From: Lachnospiraceae bacterium
GTDB lineage: Bacteria > Bacillota > Clostridia > Lachnospirales > Lachnospiraceae
NCBI GenBank assembly: GCA_902363135.1
Contig: CABIZF010000018.1
Location: 1 to 48,719, forward strand
DNA: 48,719 bases
Direction of reading: 5' to 3'
The notes under the pieces were generated by a model. It did no database searches. It was not told the DNA's origin and saw only the letters and a list, made by a program, of their open reading frames with translations. Both the position numbers and the translations under genes were made by a program. This document shows positions 1-8,687 of this stretch, piece by piece; position 1 is the first letter of the stretch, and each line of letters opens with the position of its first letter.

Positions 1-123
1 TCAGTCAATTCATATCGCCGCAACATAATAAACACCCCTTTTTCTTTATTTTATCATGAAAAAGGGCATAAAAACATATGTTTTGTGCAATTTTTAATTT
101 TCAAACACGCTCTAGTACATGGA

Positions 124-168
124 GGGAGCAGCATGGCTGAAGAAAGCCGGGCTGCTCCCTTTCGTTTT
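124..168 (+). terminator. Rho-independent terminator
   Basis: GGGAGCAGC (124-132) pairs perfectly with GCTGCTCCC (151-159), followed by a T-rich run TTTCGTTTT. It ends transcription entering from the left. It also shows that the long open frame running through it from base 85 is not coding in its first part. Confidence 0.8.
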
Positions 169-199
169 CGGAAAATACGTGCAAAACCAATGCCCGCAC

Positions 200-228
200 T
201 TGCGTGCTACCCGGAAATGCATTATAAT
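200..228 (+). promoter_or_regulatory. Sigma-A promoter of the envelope locus
   Basis: TTGCGT (200-205) and a perfect TATAAT (223-228) are separated by 17 bp, just after the terminator. Predicted transcription start is near 235, so the ATG at 274 is the first usable start of the downstream gene. Confidence 0.75.
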
Positions 229-273
229 GAAAAAATGGGTTTTACCACGAAAAAGAACGGAGTGTACAGAAAA

Positions 274-1248
274 ATGACAGCGACCGTAATTCAAAAATTA
301 AAGCTGGATGCCGGCAGCGGCAATGAGATCTATGTGAAACGGGATGATTTGCTTCCATTTTCTATCGGCGGCAACAAGGTGCGGATTTCCGAAGCCTTTT
401 ATGCGGATATGCAGGCGAAGGGCTGTGACACGATGATCATCTATGGCAGCCGGCATTCGAATCTGTGCAGAGTGCTGTCGAATCTCTGCTGTAGCCGTGG
501 GACGGACTGTGTGATGATCTGTTCCCATGAAGCGGACGAAGAGACAGCGGCGACGAATAATACGGCGCTGATCGAATGGGCGGGCGCACAGGTTGTCAAT
601 TGTGGAAAGCAGGAGATCGCACAGACCGTAGAGCGCGTGATGAGCGAGATTGAGGAGCGCGGCGGGAAGCCCTACTATATTTATGGAAATAAATTCGGGG
701 TCGGAAATGAAGGGACTGCGGCTTCTGCCTACGCAGATGCATATGCGGAGATTCAGACGTATGAAAAGGAGTGTGGCAAGGAATTTGACTATATTATTTG
801 CCCGTCCGGTACCGGTGCGACTCAGACAGGACTGATCTGCGGACATCTGCTGTCAGGCGACCGGAAAAAGATTCTCGGTGTTATGATTTCCTCCCGCGAG
901 ACAAAGCGTGCATATCAGGTGATTGAGGAAGGCATCCGGGATTATTTTGCAAAGCATGATCTTGCATTGCCTGCAGCTTATGCATCGGAGATTCATCTGC
1001 TCGATCAGTACCGTCAGGAGGGCTACGGCAAATACGACGCGCAGATCGAGGCGTGCATCAGGGAGCAGTACCGCACAAACAGCCTGCCGCTGGATCCGAT
1101 CTATACCGGCAAAGCGTTTTGGGGCATGCAGGAGTACTTAAAGACGGCGGGCATCACGAACAGCCGGATTCTGTTTCTGCATACAGGAGGCACCCCGCTG
1201 TTTTTTGACTATGTGTCAAAATCAGTTTCGCGCAGCAGCGAAATGTAA
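274..1248 (+). CDS. PLP-dependent D-cysteine desulfhydrase / ACC deaminase family protein
   Basis: A 324-residue fold-type II PLP enzyme of the COG2515 family, which catalyses alpha,beta-elimination from D-cysteine or deamination of aminocyclopropane carboxylate. Seen: a KRDD motif at residues 22-25, then GGNK with the predicted PLP lysine K35, and a glycine-rich PSGTGATQTG phosphate-binding loop in the second half. The reading frame is open from base 85, but that stretch crosses a terminator and the promoter. The ATG at 274 with GGAG 11 bases upstream gives the family's normal length and N-terminus. It is the first gene of a same-strand run with a glycosyltransferase, an ATP-grasp ligase and two SMR proteins. 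The substrate is not determined by sequence; it may supply or recycle an amino acid for that locus (inference). Confidence 0.8.
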   Translation: MTATVIQKLKLDAGSGNEIYVKRDDLLPFSIGGNKVRISEAFYADMQAKGCDTMIIYGSRHSNLCRVLSNLCCSRGTDCVMICSHEADEETAATNNTALIEWAGAQVVNCGKQEIAQTVERVMSEIEERGGKPYYIYGNKFGVGNEGTAASAYADAYAEIQTYEKECGKEFDYIICPSGTGATQTGLICGHLLSGDRKKILGVMISSRETKRAYQVIEEGIRDYFAKHDLALPAAYASEIHLLDQYRQEGYGKYDAQIEACIREQYRTNSLPLDPIYTGKAFWGMQEYLKTAGITNSRILFLHTGGTPLFFDYVSKSVSRSSEM

Positions 1249-1309
1249 AGAGCGTGTCTGAGGCCTGCGCGAAAGGGAAGAGAGCAATAGAAAACTTAGG
1301 AGATTTAAC

Positions 1310-2320
1310 ATGCTAATTTCAGTCGTAATCCCCTGCTATTATTCGGAGAAGACGATCCGCAAGGTCGTTGAGCTCGTGATGGCAGAGTTTGAAAAAAATG
1401 ATGGTTATGAATGTGAATTTGTGCTCGTCAATGACGGCTCGACGGATCACACGTTTGAGGAGATCCAGAAGCTCGGCGCACAGTATCCGAATGTGTGCGG
1501 CGTCAATCTGATGCGCAACTTCGGACAGCACAATGCACTCATGGCAGCCCTGCACTATGCGAAGGGCGATTATGTGCTCGGTATGGACGATGATCTGCAG
1601 ACGCATCCGTCCCAGATGTTCAAGCTGATCCACAAGATAGAGGAGGGCTATGATCTGGTCTACGGTGTCTATCCGCAGAAGAAAAATTCATGGATGAAAA
1701 ATCTTACGAGCAAAATCAATGAGGTGACCTCCCGTGTGATGCTGAACCGTCCAAGGGAGATCGTATCGAGTAATTTCTGGATCATCACTCGTGCGGTGCA
1801 AAAGGAGGTCATCAAGTATGACAGCTTCAACCCGTACATCGACGGTATTTTTTACCGGGTGACGCATCGGATTGGGAATGTACCGGTCGAGCATTTCAAG
1901 CGCGAGGTCGGTACTTCCGGTTATACATTAAAAAAACTGATCAATCTCTGGCTGCGCTACTGGAATTTTTCGGTGATTCCGCTTCGGATCTCATTTTTCC
2001 TCGGTCTGTTTTCCGGGCTGGCAGGTGTGATCATTGCGGTACTCATCGTCGTAAATAGAATCATTTATCCGGATGTGCCGGTCGGCTGGTCCTCGACCTT
2101 ATGCGTGATGGTCGTGCTGTTCGGCCTTGTGCTCATGGTGCTCGGCGTCATCGGAGAGTACCTCGGGAAAATCATTCTGATTCTGAATAACACACCGCAG
2201 TATATTGTGCGTGAGACCATCAATTCCGATGCGGCGGCATCCGAGAAGGTACGGACGCTGATCCGTGCGGCGGCGGGCGAAGCGGCAGCGGCGACGGAAG
2301 AAGAGCCGGAAAAACTGTGA
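1310..2320 (+). CDS. Polyprenyl-phosphate glycosyltransferase, GT2 (GtrB/ArnC type)
   Basis: A 336-residue membrane-anchored GT2 enzyme. The N-terminal GT-A domain has VNDGST near residue 41 and the DDDLQT metal-binding motif near residue 95. Two hydrophobic helices follow near residues 225-250 and 265-290, ending in a short Ala/Glu-rich cytoplasmic tail. This is the layout of GtrB, CsbB and ArnC, which transfer a sugar from a nucleotide donor to undecaprenyl phosphate on the inner face of the membrane. SD AGGAG precedes the ATG by 8 bases. The gene lies upstream of an SMR-type pair that could flip the lipid-linked sugar, as ArnE/ArnF do after ArnC. The sugar is unknown. Confidence 0.88.
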   Translation: MLISVVIPCYYSEKTIRKVVELVMAEFEKNDGYECEFVLVNDGSTDHTFEEIQKLGAQYPNVCGVNLMRNFGQHNALMAALHYAKGDYVLGMDDDLQTHPSQMFKLIHKIEEGYDLVYGVYPQKKNSWMKNLTSKINEVTSRVMLNRPREIVSSNFWIITRAVQKEVIKYDSFNPYIDGIFYRVTHRIGNVPVEHFKREVGTSGYTLKKLINLWLRYWNFSVIPLRISFFLGLFSGLAGVIIAVLIVVNRIIYPDVPVGWSSTLCVMVVLFGLVLMVLGVIGEYLGKIILILNNTPQYIVRETINSDAAASEKVRTLIRAAAGEAAAATEEEPEKL

Positions 2321-2449
2321 CGGTACATCTGGCAGTGAAACATTTGCTGCTTTGCTGCGTAAGAACGTAAGTAAAGCGGGAAGATTCTTTGTGAGTCTGA
2401 GATCGCGGAAGTGATTTTCCAGATACATTCCGGACAGGAGGAAATTACA

Positions 2450-3661
2450 TTGAGAAAAATTATGATACTGGGAGCCAGCATTTATCAGGTTCCACTCATA
2501 AAGACAGCAAAGAAGCTCGGATTGTACACGATCGTGGCGAGCATTCCGGGTGAATATCCAGGCTTTGCCATTGCAGATAAAGTATATGAGATCAATACGA
2601 TAGATAAAGAAGCGATCTGCCGGGTATGTGAGGAAGAACAGGTCGACGGTATCTGCACGACAGGGACGGACGTGGCAGTGGCAACGATCGGCTATGTCTG
2701 TGAACGACTGCATCTGGCCGGGCTTTCTGAGCATGCCGCCATGCTGGCGACGGATAAGGCAAAGATGAAAGAGGCGTTCCGGGAAGGCGGCGTGTCAGCG
2801 TCGGCATTTTACCGGGCAGAGAGCTATGAGGAGGCATGTAAAGCCGCAGAGACGCTCGGTTATCCGGTCGTTGTGAAGCGGGTCGACAGCTCAGGCAGCC
2901 GTGGGATCTCGATTGTAAAGGAGCGATCGCAGCTGCGAGAAGCCTACGACAATGCACTGGAGCGTTCTCAAAAGCCGTATGTGCTCGTCGAGGAGATGCT
3001 CGGCGGTACGGAAATCGGCGTGGACGGCATGGTACAAAATGGCGAGCTTGTTTTTCTGGCCCCGCATGAAAAATTTGTCTATCATACCGATAAGACCACG
3101 ATTCCGGCAGGACACGGATTCCCATACCGTGGTTCTGAAAAAGTACTCTCGGAGATTGAGCATCAGATGCGGCTTGCTGTACAGGCGCTAGGTCTCGACA
3201 ACTGTTCGGTTAACGCGGATGTGTTCGTGGATGGAGAGCGGGTGTCGATCATTGAGATCGGCGGGCGTACCGGGGCGACGTGCATCCCGGAGCTGATTTC
3301 CATGTACTACGGTTTTGATTTTTATGAGAAAATTTTACAGAACGCGCTCGGATGGCCGGTACAGTTTGACGCGGAAAAACAGGGTGTATTCTGCATGGCG
3401 AAGCTTCTGATGAGTCCGGTAAATGGCGTGATCACGCAGATTCAGGAAAAGTGGCTGAAGAAGCTGAGGGAAAAAGGTGTTATCGTGGCATTGGATTTTC
3501 CGGTGGGCCATGCCGTGGAGGCCATGGAGAATGGCACGACGCGGATCGGGCATGTGGTCACAGAGGCGGACAGCGTGGAAGCGTTAGACAACATCGTTCG
3601 CAAGGTGTACCGCTGTATCTTTGTAGATGGAACGTCACTGGAGGAATTATGGAGAAAATAA
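2450..3661 (+). CDS. ATP-grasp domain ligase (CarB/PylC-like)
   Basis: A 403-residue ATP-grasp protein. The N-terminal preATP-grasp region starts MRKIMILGAS. The central grasp has VVKRVDSSGSRG and VEEMLGGTEIGVDG, and the metal-binding segment IIEIGGRTGAT follows near residue 280. Such enzymes form an acyl phosphate from a carboxylate and ATP and join it to an amine or thiol. I chose the TTG at 2450 because AGGAGGAA (2436-2443) sits at ideal distance and the protein then begins at the Rossmann-like strand; the GTG at 2411 has no such signal. The 3' end overlaps the next gene by 13 bases, which implies translational coupling. In this context it may ligate an amino acid to a sugar or lipid carrier (inference). 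The exact substrate cannot be read. Confidence 0.82.
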   Translation: MRKIMILGASIYQVPLIKTAKKLGLYTIVASIPGEYPGFAIADKVYEINTIDKEAICRVCEEEQVDGICTTGTDVAVATIGYVCERLHLAGLSEHAAMLATDKAKMKEAFREGGVSASAFYRAESYEEACKAAETLGYPVVVKRVDSSGSRGISIVKERSQLREAYDNALERSQKPYVLVEEMLGGTEIGVDGMVQNGELVFLAPHEKFVYHTDKTTIPAGHGFPYRGSEKVLSEIEHQMRLAVQALGLDNCSVNADVFVDGERVSIIEIGGRTGATCIPELISMYYGFDFYEKILQNALGWPVQFDAEKQGVFCMAKLLMSPVNGVITQIQEKWLKKLREKGVIVALDFPVGHAVEAMENGTTRIGHVVTEADSVEALDNIVRKVYRCIFVDGTSLEELWRK

Positions 3662-4020
3662 AAGATTATCTGTTTTTGCATCTGTGTGTGGCGCTGTTTT
3701 CCTTTACCAGTGTATTTTCCAAGCTGGCGTCGATCCAGTACAACCGAGGCGGTCTTGCGAATCCTCTTCTGTATGTATTTGTGTTTCTGATGTTTTTTGT
3801 ATGTTTTGCATATGCGATCTGCTGGCAGAAGATCATCAAGCGCTTTGATTTAAACATCGGCTATGCGAACCGGAGCGTCTATCTGCTCTGGAGTCAGATC
3901 TGGGCAGTATTTCTGTTTGGTGAGCATCTGACGATGCGCAACGTGCTTGGGATCGCAATCGTGCTCACCGGAGTCGTCATTGTATCACTGAGCGCAGAGC
4001 AAAAAGAAAAAGGAGAATGA
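3649..4020 (+). CDS. SMR/EamA-type half-transporter, subunit 1
   Basis: A 123-residue, four-helix membrane protein of the small multidrug resistance / half-DMT class. The first helix contains FTSVFSK. The last segment, FGEHLTMRNVLGIAIVLTGVVIV, matches the family's terminal helix. The frame is open further upstream, but ATG 3649 directly follows GGAGGA and overlaps the end of the ATP-grasp gene. Its own stop overlaps the next SMR gene as ATGA, so the two are likely made in equal amounts and form a heterodimer like ArnE/ArnF. Predicted role: flipping a lipid-linked sugar across the membrane. Simple drug export is the alternative. Confidence 0.8.
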   Translation: MEKIKDYLFLHLCVALFSFTSVFSKLASIQYNRGGLANPLLYVFVFLMFFVCFAYAICWQKIIKRFDLNIGYANRSVYLLWSQIWAVFLFGEHLTMRNVLGIAIVLTGVVIVSLSAEQKEKGE

Positions 4021-4358
4021 GTATGCTTCCTTATTTATTACTCATGTTTGCGGCGACCTTTTTTTCCGCAATCTCGCAGGTGCTGCTGAAGCAGAGCGCC
4101 GGGAGAACGTATAAGAGTGTCATCTATGAATATCTGAACTGGCGGGTCATTGTAGCGTATGGCATTTCATTTTCGGTGCTGCTGCTCAATACCTATGCCT
4201 ATACAGTCGTACCGATGAAGTACGGTGCGGTGATTGATACGTTTACCTATGTGTTTGTCATGGGGCTGTCATATCTGATCCTGAAGGAACATTTTACGCG
4301 GGGACAGCTGATCGGCAATCTGATCATCATCGCAGGGGTACTGGTCTATACTCTGTAG
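4017..4358 (+). CDS. SMR/EamA-type half-transporter, subunit 2
   Basis: A 113-residue partner of the previous gene, overlapping it by four bases (ATGA). Four predicted helices. The first contains FSAISQVLLKQSAG, the usual helix-1 pattern of EmrE/ArnE-like proteins. The terminal helix includes LKEHFTRGQLIGNLIIIAGVLV. Tandem unequal SMR genes beside an ArnC-like transferase are the hallmark of undecaprenyl-phosphate-aminosugar flippases such as ArnE/F. Here the pairing also includes an ATP-grasp ligase, so the cargo may be an aminoacyl-modified glycolipid. That step is inference. Confidence 0.8.
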   Translation: MSMLPYLLLMFAATFFSAISQVLLKQSAGRTYKSVIYEYLNWRVIVAYGISFSVLLLNTYAYTVVPMKYGAVIDTFTYVFVMGLSYLILKEHFTRGQLIGNLIIIAGVLVYTL

Positions 4359-4362
4359 AATT

Positions 4363-4397
4363 GGCATACACTGAATAAAAAGTGTGTGGAGTATGCC
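4363..4397 (+). promoter_or_regulatory. Hairpin enclosing the ribosome binding site of the deacetylase gene
   Basis: GGCATAC (4363-4369) can pair with GTATGCC (4391-4397), with ACAC/GTGT extending the stem. The Shine-Dalgarno GGAG (4388-4391) is inside the structure and the ATG starts at the next base, 4398. This could lower initiation unless the hairpin is melted by upstream translation. Confidence 0.45.
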
Positions 4398-5204
4398 ATG
4401 CAGGAACAAGAACAACTACATAATATGGAAAAAAGAGCAGCCGTGATTCTTCTGTTTCTGGCTGCTTTTTTGGCGGGAGGAATTCTGGCGCAGATCCGGG
4501 AGCGGCTTGCGCATGCGGCAGAGACGGAGAACTGGGGACTGAGCTTTCAGCAGGAGGGGCAGCGGCCGGTGGCAAATGCGACGATAGAAGAGCTGGCAGC
4601 CTATGATGCCTGGTATGCGCAGGATACGGAGAATAAGGTGATTTACCTGACCTTTGACTGTGGGTATGAGAATGGAAATACCGGGAAGATTCTGGAGGCA
4701 CTGAATAAGCACAATGCTCCGGCAACCTTCTTTGCAGTGGGAAATTTCCTGCGCGACAATCCGGAGCTTATCAAACAGATTGTGTCAGAAGGGCATACCA
4801 TTGGCAATCACACGATGCATCACCCGGATATGTCGAAAATCTCTGACCTGAATTCATTTCAGAAAGAAATGAAAGAGGTGGAGACGCTGTACCGGGAGAT
4901 CACCGGACAGGAAATGACGAAATATTACCGCCCGCCGCAGGGAAAATACAGCACAGAGAACCTGAAGATGGCGCAGCAGCTTGGATATCAGACGTTTTTC
5001 TGGAGTCTCGCCTATGTGGACTGGTATCAGGATCAGCAGCCGACGAAGGAGGAAGCATTTTCCAAACTGCTTCCGCGCATCCATCCGGGGGCGATTGTGC
5101 TATTGCATAACACGTCAGCGACGAATGGAAACATTCTGGATGAGCTGCTTGCGAAGTGGGAGGAACAGGGGTATACATTTCATAGTCTGGCAGAACTGAG
5201 TTGA
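4398..5204 (+). CDS. pdaA: PdaA-like polysaccharide deacetylase
   Basis: A 268-residue carbohydrate esterase family 4 protein. An N-terminal hydrophobic segment (about residues 15-33) acts as signal peptide or membrane anchor. NodB-domain motifs in order: TFDCGYE (catalytic Asp), HTIGNHTMHHPDM (two metal-binding His), RPPQGKYS, LAYVDW and LLHNTS. These match the PdaA subgroup, which removes the acetyl group from N-acetylmuramic acid in peptidoglycan, allowing muramic delta-lactam formation in spores. ATG 4398 is preferred over the upstream in-frame GTG at 4386 because GGAG lies six bases before it. It follows the SMR genes by 39 bases and may be co-transcribed with them. The other plausible role is vegetative peptidoglycan deacetylation. 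Confidence 0.85.
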   Translation: MQEQEQLHNMEKRAAVILLFLAAFLAGGILAQIRERLAHAAETENWGLSFQQEGQRPVANATIEELAAYDAWYAQDTENKVIYLTFDCGYENGNTGKILEALNKHNAPATFFAVGNFLRDNPELIKQIVSEGHTIGNHTMHHPDMSKISDLNSFQKEMKEVETLYREITGQEMTKYYRPPQGKYSTENLKMAQQLGYQTFFWSLAYVDWYQDQQPTKEEAFSKLLPRIHPGAIVLLHNTSATNGNILDELLAKWEEQGYTFHSLAELS

Positions 5205-5249
5205 ACGCAAAAGGAACGCTTGTAAATCTGAGGTTGGTATGATACGATT

Positions 5250-5408
5250 TGAACGCAGATAAGCATTCCCCCGCTTCAAGTGCGCGGAGCACTAAGCGGC
5301 GGGTGAGGGGGATGCTTATGTCAGTGGGAGTTGAAAGCTCCCACTGACAGATCGCGAAGCGACTGCGTTCATGAGCAAGTAGCGAAGCGGATTGCGAATG
5401 TCCGCTTT
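5250..5408 (+). repeat. Multi-hairpin palindromic repeat, copy 1
   Basis: Outer stem GAACGCAG (5251-5258) / CTGCGTTC (5363-5370) encloses three hairpins. Stem A pairs AAGCAT-CCCCC with GGGGG-ATGCTT and carries the core GCTT-CA-AGTGC / GCACT-AAGC. Stem B is GTCAGTGGGAG (5320-5330) / CTCCCACTGAC (5338-5348). Stem C is TCGC-gaa-GCGA. A 3' hairpin AAGCGGA / TCCGCTT (5385-5407) ends the unit. The core hairpin with its CA bulge matches the right end of the tnpB element at 47991-48022. The rest of the 302-base gap to the next gene holds no ORF; only an AGGAG binding site near 5492 is evident. Confidence 0.75.
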
Positions 5409-5506
5409 ACCTATCCCCAAAGCGACCAGTGGATCATGTGGACAATTCCATTATCGTGGATGAGTGGTGTGGATAAGCAAGACTGAGATATAGGAGACAG
5501 AAGAAA

Positions 5507-6538
5507 ATGGAAAAAATAAGATTTGCATGTGACTATAGCGAGGGCGCGGCTCCGGAGATTTTAAGTCGCCTGATGGAGACGAATCTGGAGCAGACGCCGG
5601 GGTATGGGGAGGATGTTTATTGTGAGGCTGCGCGGGCGAAGATCCGTGCACTCTGCGCGAAGGAAAATGCAGAGGTGCAATTTCTTGTGGGCGGCACGCA
5701 GACGAATATGACCGTAATCGCGTCGATCCTGCGGCCGCATCAGGGTGTGTTAGCGGCGGATACCGGGCATATCAATGTCCATGAGACCGGAGCGATCGAG
5801 GCGACCGGACATAAGGTGCTGCCGCTTCCTTCTGAAAATGGAAAAATCCGGGCAGAGCAGATTCAGCAGGCGTGGCATGCCCACTGGACGAATGAGAGCC
5901 ATGAGCATCTTGTACAGCCGGGTATGGTCTATATTTCCTTCCCGACCGAGTACGGAACGTTGTACACGAAGGAAGAGCTGACCGCGATCTACCGTGTATG
6001 CCGGGAATGCCACCTGCCGCTGTTCATCGATGGTGCGCGCCTCGGTTATGGCCTGATGTCCCCGAAAAATGATGTGACGTTACAGGATCTGGCTGCGTTT
6101 TGTGATGTATTCTACATCGGAGGGACAAAGTGCGGTGCACTCTTTGGAGAGGCAGTGGTCATCACTGATCCGCAGCTGGCGCGGGATTTCCGCTATATGA
6201 TCAAGCAGCGCGGCGGGATGCTTGCGAAGGGCCGACTGCTTGGCATTCAGTTTGATACCTTGTTTACGGATGATCTGTACTGGAAGCTTGCAAAGCAGGC
6301 GAATCGTCTGGCCTTGCGCATCCGGAAAGCATTTCTGGAAAAGGGTTACCCGCTTCTGATGGACTCGTGGACGAATCAGCAGTTCCCGGTGTTGCCGGAT
6401 GAAATAGCAGACCGGCTTTCAGAGCAGTTCGCATTCGAAGTCTGGGAGCGCGTCGACGAAACGCACTGCGCGGTACGGTTCTGCACGAGCTGGGCGACGA
6501 CCGAGGCGCAGGTGGACGTACTCGTAGCAGCGATATAG
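5507..6538 (+). CDS. Low-specificity L-threonine aldolase family protein
   Basis: A 343-residue fold-type I PLP enzyme of the beta-eliminating lyase / threonine aldolase family, which splits L-threonine or L-allo-threonine to glycine and acetaldehyde. Seen: an N-terminal DYSEGAAPEI, the VGGTQTN phosphate-binding loop, FIDGARLGYG with the aspartate that contacts the PLP ring, and IGGTKCGALFG with the PLP lysine. Length is normal. AGGAGA lies about nine bases before the ATG. It opens a tight same-strand run: the next gene starts 11 bases after its stop. Confidence 0.88.
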   Translation: MEKIRFACDYSEGAAPEILSRLMETNLEQTPGYGEDVYCEAARAKIRALCAKENAEVQFLVGGTQTNMTVIASILRPHQGVLAADTGHINVHETGAIEATGHKVLPLPSENGKIRAEQIQQAWHAHWTNESHEHLVQPGMVYISFPTEYGTLYTKEELTAIYRVCRECHLPLFIDGARLGYGLMSPKNDVTLQDLAAFCDVFYIGGTKCGALFGEAVVITDPQLARDFRYMIKQRGGMLAKGRLLGIQFDTLFTDDLYWKLAKQANRLALRIRKAFLEKGYPLLMDSWTNQQFPVLPDEIADRLSEQFAFEVWERVDETHCAVRFCTSWATTEAQVDVLVAAI

Positions 6539-6549
6539 GGAGAAAAAGA

Positions 6550-7986
6550 ATGAATCTATCAAAAACAGAATCTGCACCGAGCCTGGCTGACCGTCTGATT
6601 ACATATGGACAATCTGGCGCCTATCCCTTTCACATGCCGGGCCATAAGCGGCAGTTCCACCCGTTTTTCGACCCATATACAATGGACATCACAGAAATAT
6701 ACGGATTTGACAACCTGCATCACGCAGAGGGAATCCTGTTGGAAGCACAGCAGCGGGCGGCGGCGCTTTATCATGCTTCTGAGACCTTTTACCTCGTGAA
6801 TGGCAGTACCTGTGGGATTCTTGCGGCGGTCGCGGCAGCGACGAAGCGAGGAGGGAAGCTTCTGATGGCGCGGAACTGCCACAAGGCGGCTTATCATGCG
6901 GCACTTTTGAACAATCTTGAAGTGTCCTATCTCTACCCGGCTGCGGATATGACACGCGGCTTAAGCGGTGCGATCGCTCCGGATGAGGTAGAGCGGATGC
7001 TCAAAAAGGATGCATCCCTTCGAACGGTACTCATCACATCGCCGACCTATGACGGTGTGTGCTCAGATGTGCGGCGCATTGCTGAGATTGTGCATCAGTA
7101 TGATGGGATTCTGATTGTGGATGAAGCGCACGGTGCTCATTTCGGGATGCATCCGTATTTTCCTGAGCACGCGCTCACCTGTGGTGCAGACCTTGTCATC
7201 AACAGTGTGCACAAGACGCTGCCGTCTCTGACCCAGACGGCGCTTCTTCATGTACAGGGAATGCGCGTGGACCGGGAACGGCTGAAAAGGTTCCTCGGTA
7301 TGTATCAGACGAGCAGTCCAAGCTATGTGCTCATGGCCGGGATTGATGCCTGCGTGCGTATGTTGCTTGAGCACGGGCCGGAGCTGTTCGACACATTTGC
7401 AAAAAGGCTGGAGGGATTGCGAAAGCAGCTCTTCTGCATGCAGGCTCTGGAGCTGGTTCGTGGGACGGAGCCGGAACTTGGAGCCTATGATTATGACCGC
7501 TCGAAGATACTGGTCGCAACGCACCGAAGCGGAATTGCCGGGCCGGAGCTGTCGGGCATGCTGCGCAGCCGGTATCAGCTCGAGATGGAGATGGATTCGG
7601 AGCATTATGTGACGGCGATTACGACGGTAGCGGATACGAAGGAAGGGCTGCAACGGCTGGCAGAGGCTCTTGCAGCGATAGATTCAGAGCTGGAATGTCG
7701 GACAGGGAAGCCGGCCCGGCCGTTTGCCGCGTGGAAAAATGAGGCGGTGCTGCGGATTGGAGAGGCAGCAGAGGCCGGGAAAAAGAGCATGCTGCTTGCC
7801 AAAAGCGAAGGAAGCATTTCGGCAGAGTTTGTCTATCTGTATCCACCGGGCATACCGCTTCTGGTACCGGGAGAACGGATCAGCGGCGAGCTGCTCGAAA
7901 AGCTGCTGCAGTATCGGGCAAACGGATTCGCGCTTGAGGGAATGGCAGATTACAGGGGAGAGGAAATCCGGGTTGTGAAGGCGTAA
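6550..7986 (+). CDS. Orn/Lys/Arg decarboxylase family protein (YaaO/SpeA-like)
   Basis: A 478-residue PLP decarboxylase of the short, wing-less group found beside tmk/holB in Firmicutes (Bacillus YaaO). Seen: FHMPGHKR near the N-terminus, EIYGFDNLH, GSTCGILAA, VDEAHGAHFG with the PLP aspartate-histidine pair, and SVHKTLPSLTQ with the PLP lysine. A smaller C-terminal domain ends in the PPGIPLLVPGERI pattern typical of the family. The product would be a polyamine such as agmatine, cadaverine or putrescine; the substrate is not distinguishable here. It lies 11 bases after the aldolase gene and about 50 bases before the guanylate-kinase-like gene. Confidence 0.88.
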   Translation: MNLSKTESAPSLADRLITYGQSGAYPFHMPGHKRQFHPFFDPYTMDITEIYGFDNLHHAEGILLEAQQRAAALYHASETFYLVNGSTCGILAAVAAATKRGGKLLMARNCHKAAYHAALLNNLEVSYLYPAADMTRGLSGAIAPDEVERMLKKDASLRTVLITSPTYDGVCSDVRRIAEIVHQYDGILIVDEAHGAHFGMHPYFPEHALTCGADLVINSVHKTLPSLTQTALLHVQGMRVDRERLKRFLGMYQTSSPSYVLMAGIDACVRMLLEHGPELFDTFAKRLEGLRKQLFCMQALELVRGTEPELGAYDYDRSKILVATHRSGIAGPELSGMLRSRYQLEMEMDSEHYVTAITTVADTKEGLQRLAEALAAIDSELECRTGKPARPFAAWKNEAVLRIGEAAEAGKKSMLLAKSEGSISAEFVYLYPPGIPLLVPGERISGELLEKLLQYRANGFALEGMADYRGEEIRVVKA

Positions 7987-8037
7987 TGCACGGAATGGAA
8001 TGAATCATACAAAGCAGAAGGAATCACAGGTAAGCTT

Positions 8038-8634
8038 ATGGGAAAGATTTTTTATATTATGGGGAAGAGTTCCTCAGGAAAAGATACAATTTATGAAAAC
8101 CTGCTCGGCAGAGAGGGGCTTTCGCTGCATCCGCTCATCATGTACACGACACGGCCGATCCGCGCCGGAGAGACGGACGGCGTGCAGTATCATTTTGTGA
8201 CGGAAGAGCAGCTGAAGGCTCTGGAGCATGCCGGAAAAGTCATCGAGCTGCGTACCTACCAGACGGTGTACGGACCGTGGCATTATTTTACGGCGGACAG
8301 CCCGGAGCTTTCGAATGCAGACATTGATTATCTGGCACTCGGCACACTGGAATCATTTCGGAAGATTCAGGAGTATTATGGAAAAGAAAAAGTGTATCCG
8401 ATTTACATTCAGGTAGAGGACGAGCAGCGGCTGCTGCGCGCAATCAAGCGGGAGAAAAAGCAGGAGCATCCGAATTTTAAGGAGGTATGCCGCAGATATC
8501 TCGCGGATGAGGAAGACTTTTCAGAGGAAAAGCTTCAGGCTGCCGGGATCACACGGCGCTTTTTAAATAATGCCGACCGAGAGATATGCATGGATAAGGT
8601 GGCGTCCTATATCGGAACGATACTGGAAAAGTGA
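8038..8634 (+). CDS. Guanylate kinase-like P-loop protein
   Basis: A 198-residue nucleoside monophosphate kinase-like protein. A P-loop GKSSSGKDT lies at about residues 9-17, followed by YTTRPIRAGETDGVQYHFV, which corresponds to the GMP-binding region of guanylate kinases. The lid region (KREKKQEHPNFKEVCRR) differs from housekeeping Gmk, so this is likely a paralogue that occupies the place of tmk in the Bacillus yaaO-tmk-holB arrangement. The Shine-Dalgarno is weak (CAGGTAAG). Predicted reaction: ATP-dependent phosphorylation of a nucleoside monophosphate. Specificity is uncertain. Confidence 0.75.
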   Translation: MGKIFYIMGKSSSGKDTIYENLLGREGLSLHPLIMYTTRPIRAGETDGVQYHFVTEEQLKALEHAGKVIELRTYQTVYGPWHYFTADSPELSNADIDYLALGTLESFRKIQEYYGKEKVYPIYIQVEDEQRLLRAIKREKKQEHPNFKEVCRRYLADEEDFSEEKLQAAGITRRFLNNADREICMDKVASYIGTILEK

Positions 8635-8687
8635 GCGATTCTGTGTTATACTGAACAGGCTATACCAATGAAACGGAGGGGACGACG

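Noticed and set aside
85..273. 63-codon N-terminal extension of the desulfhydrase-like gene
   Set aside because: It crosses a Rho-independent terminator and the promoter, and the start at 274 matches the family.
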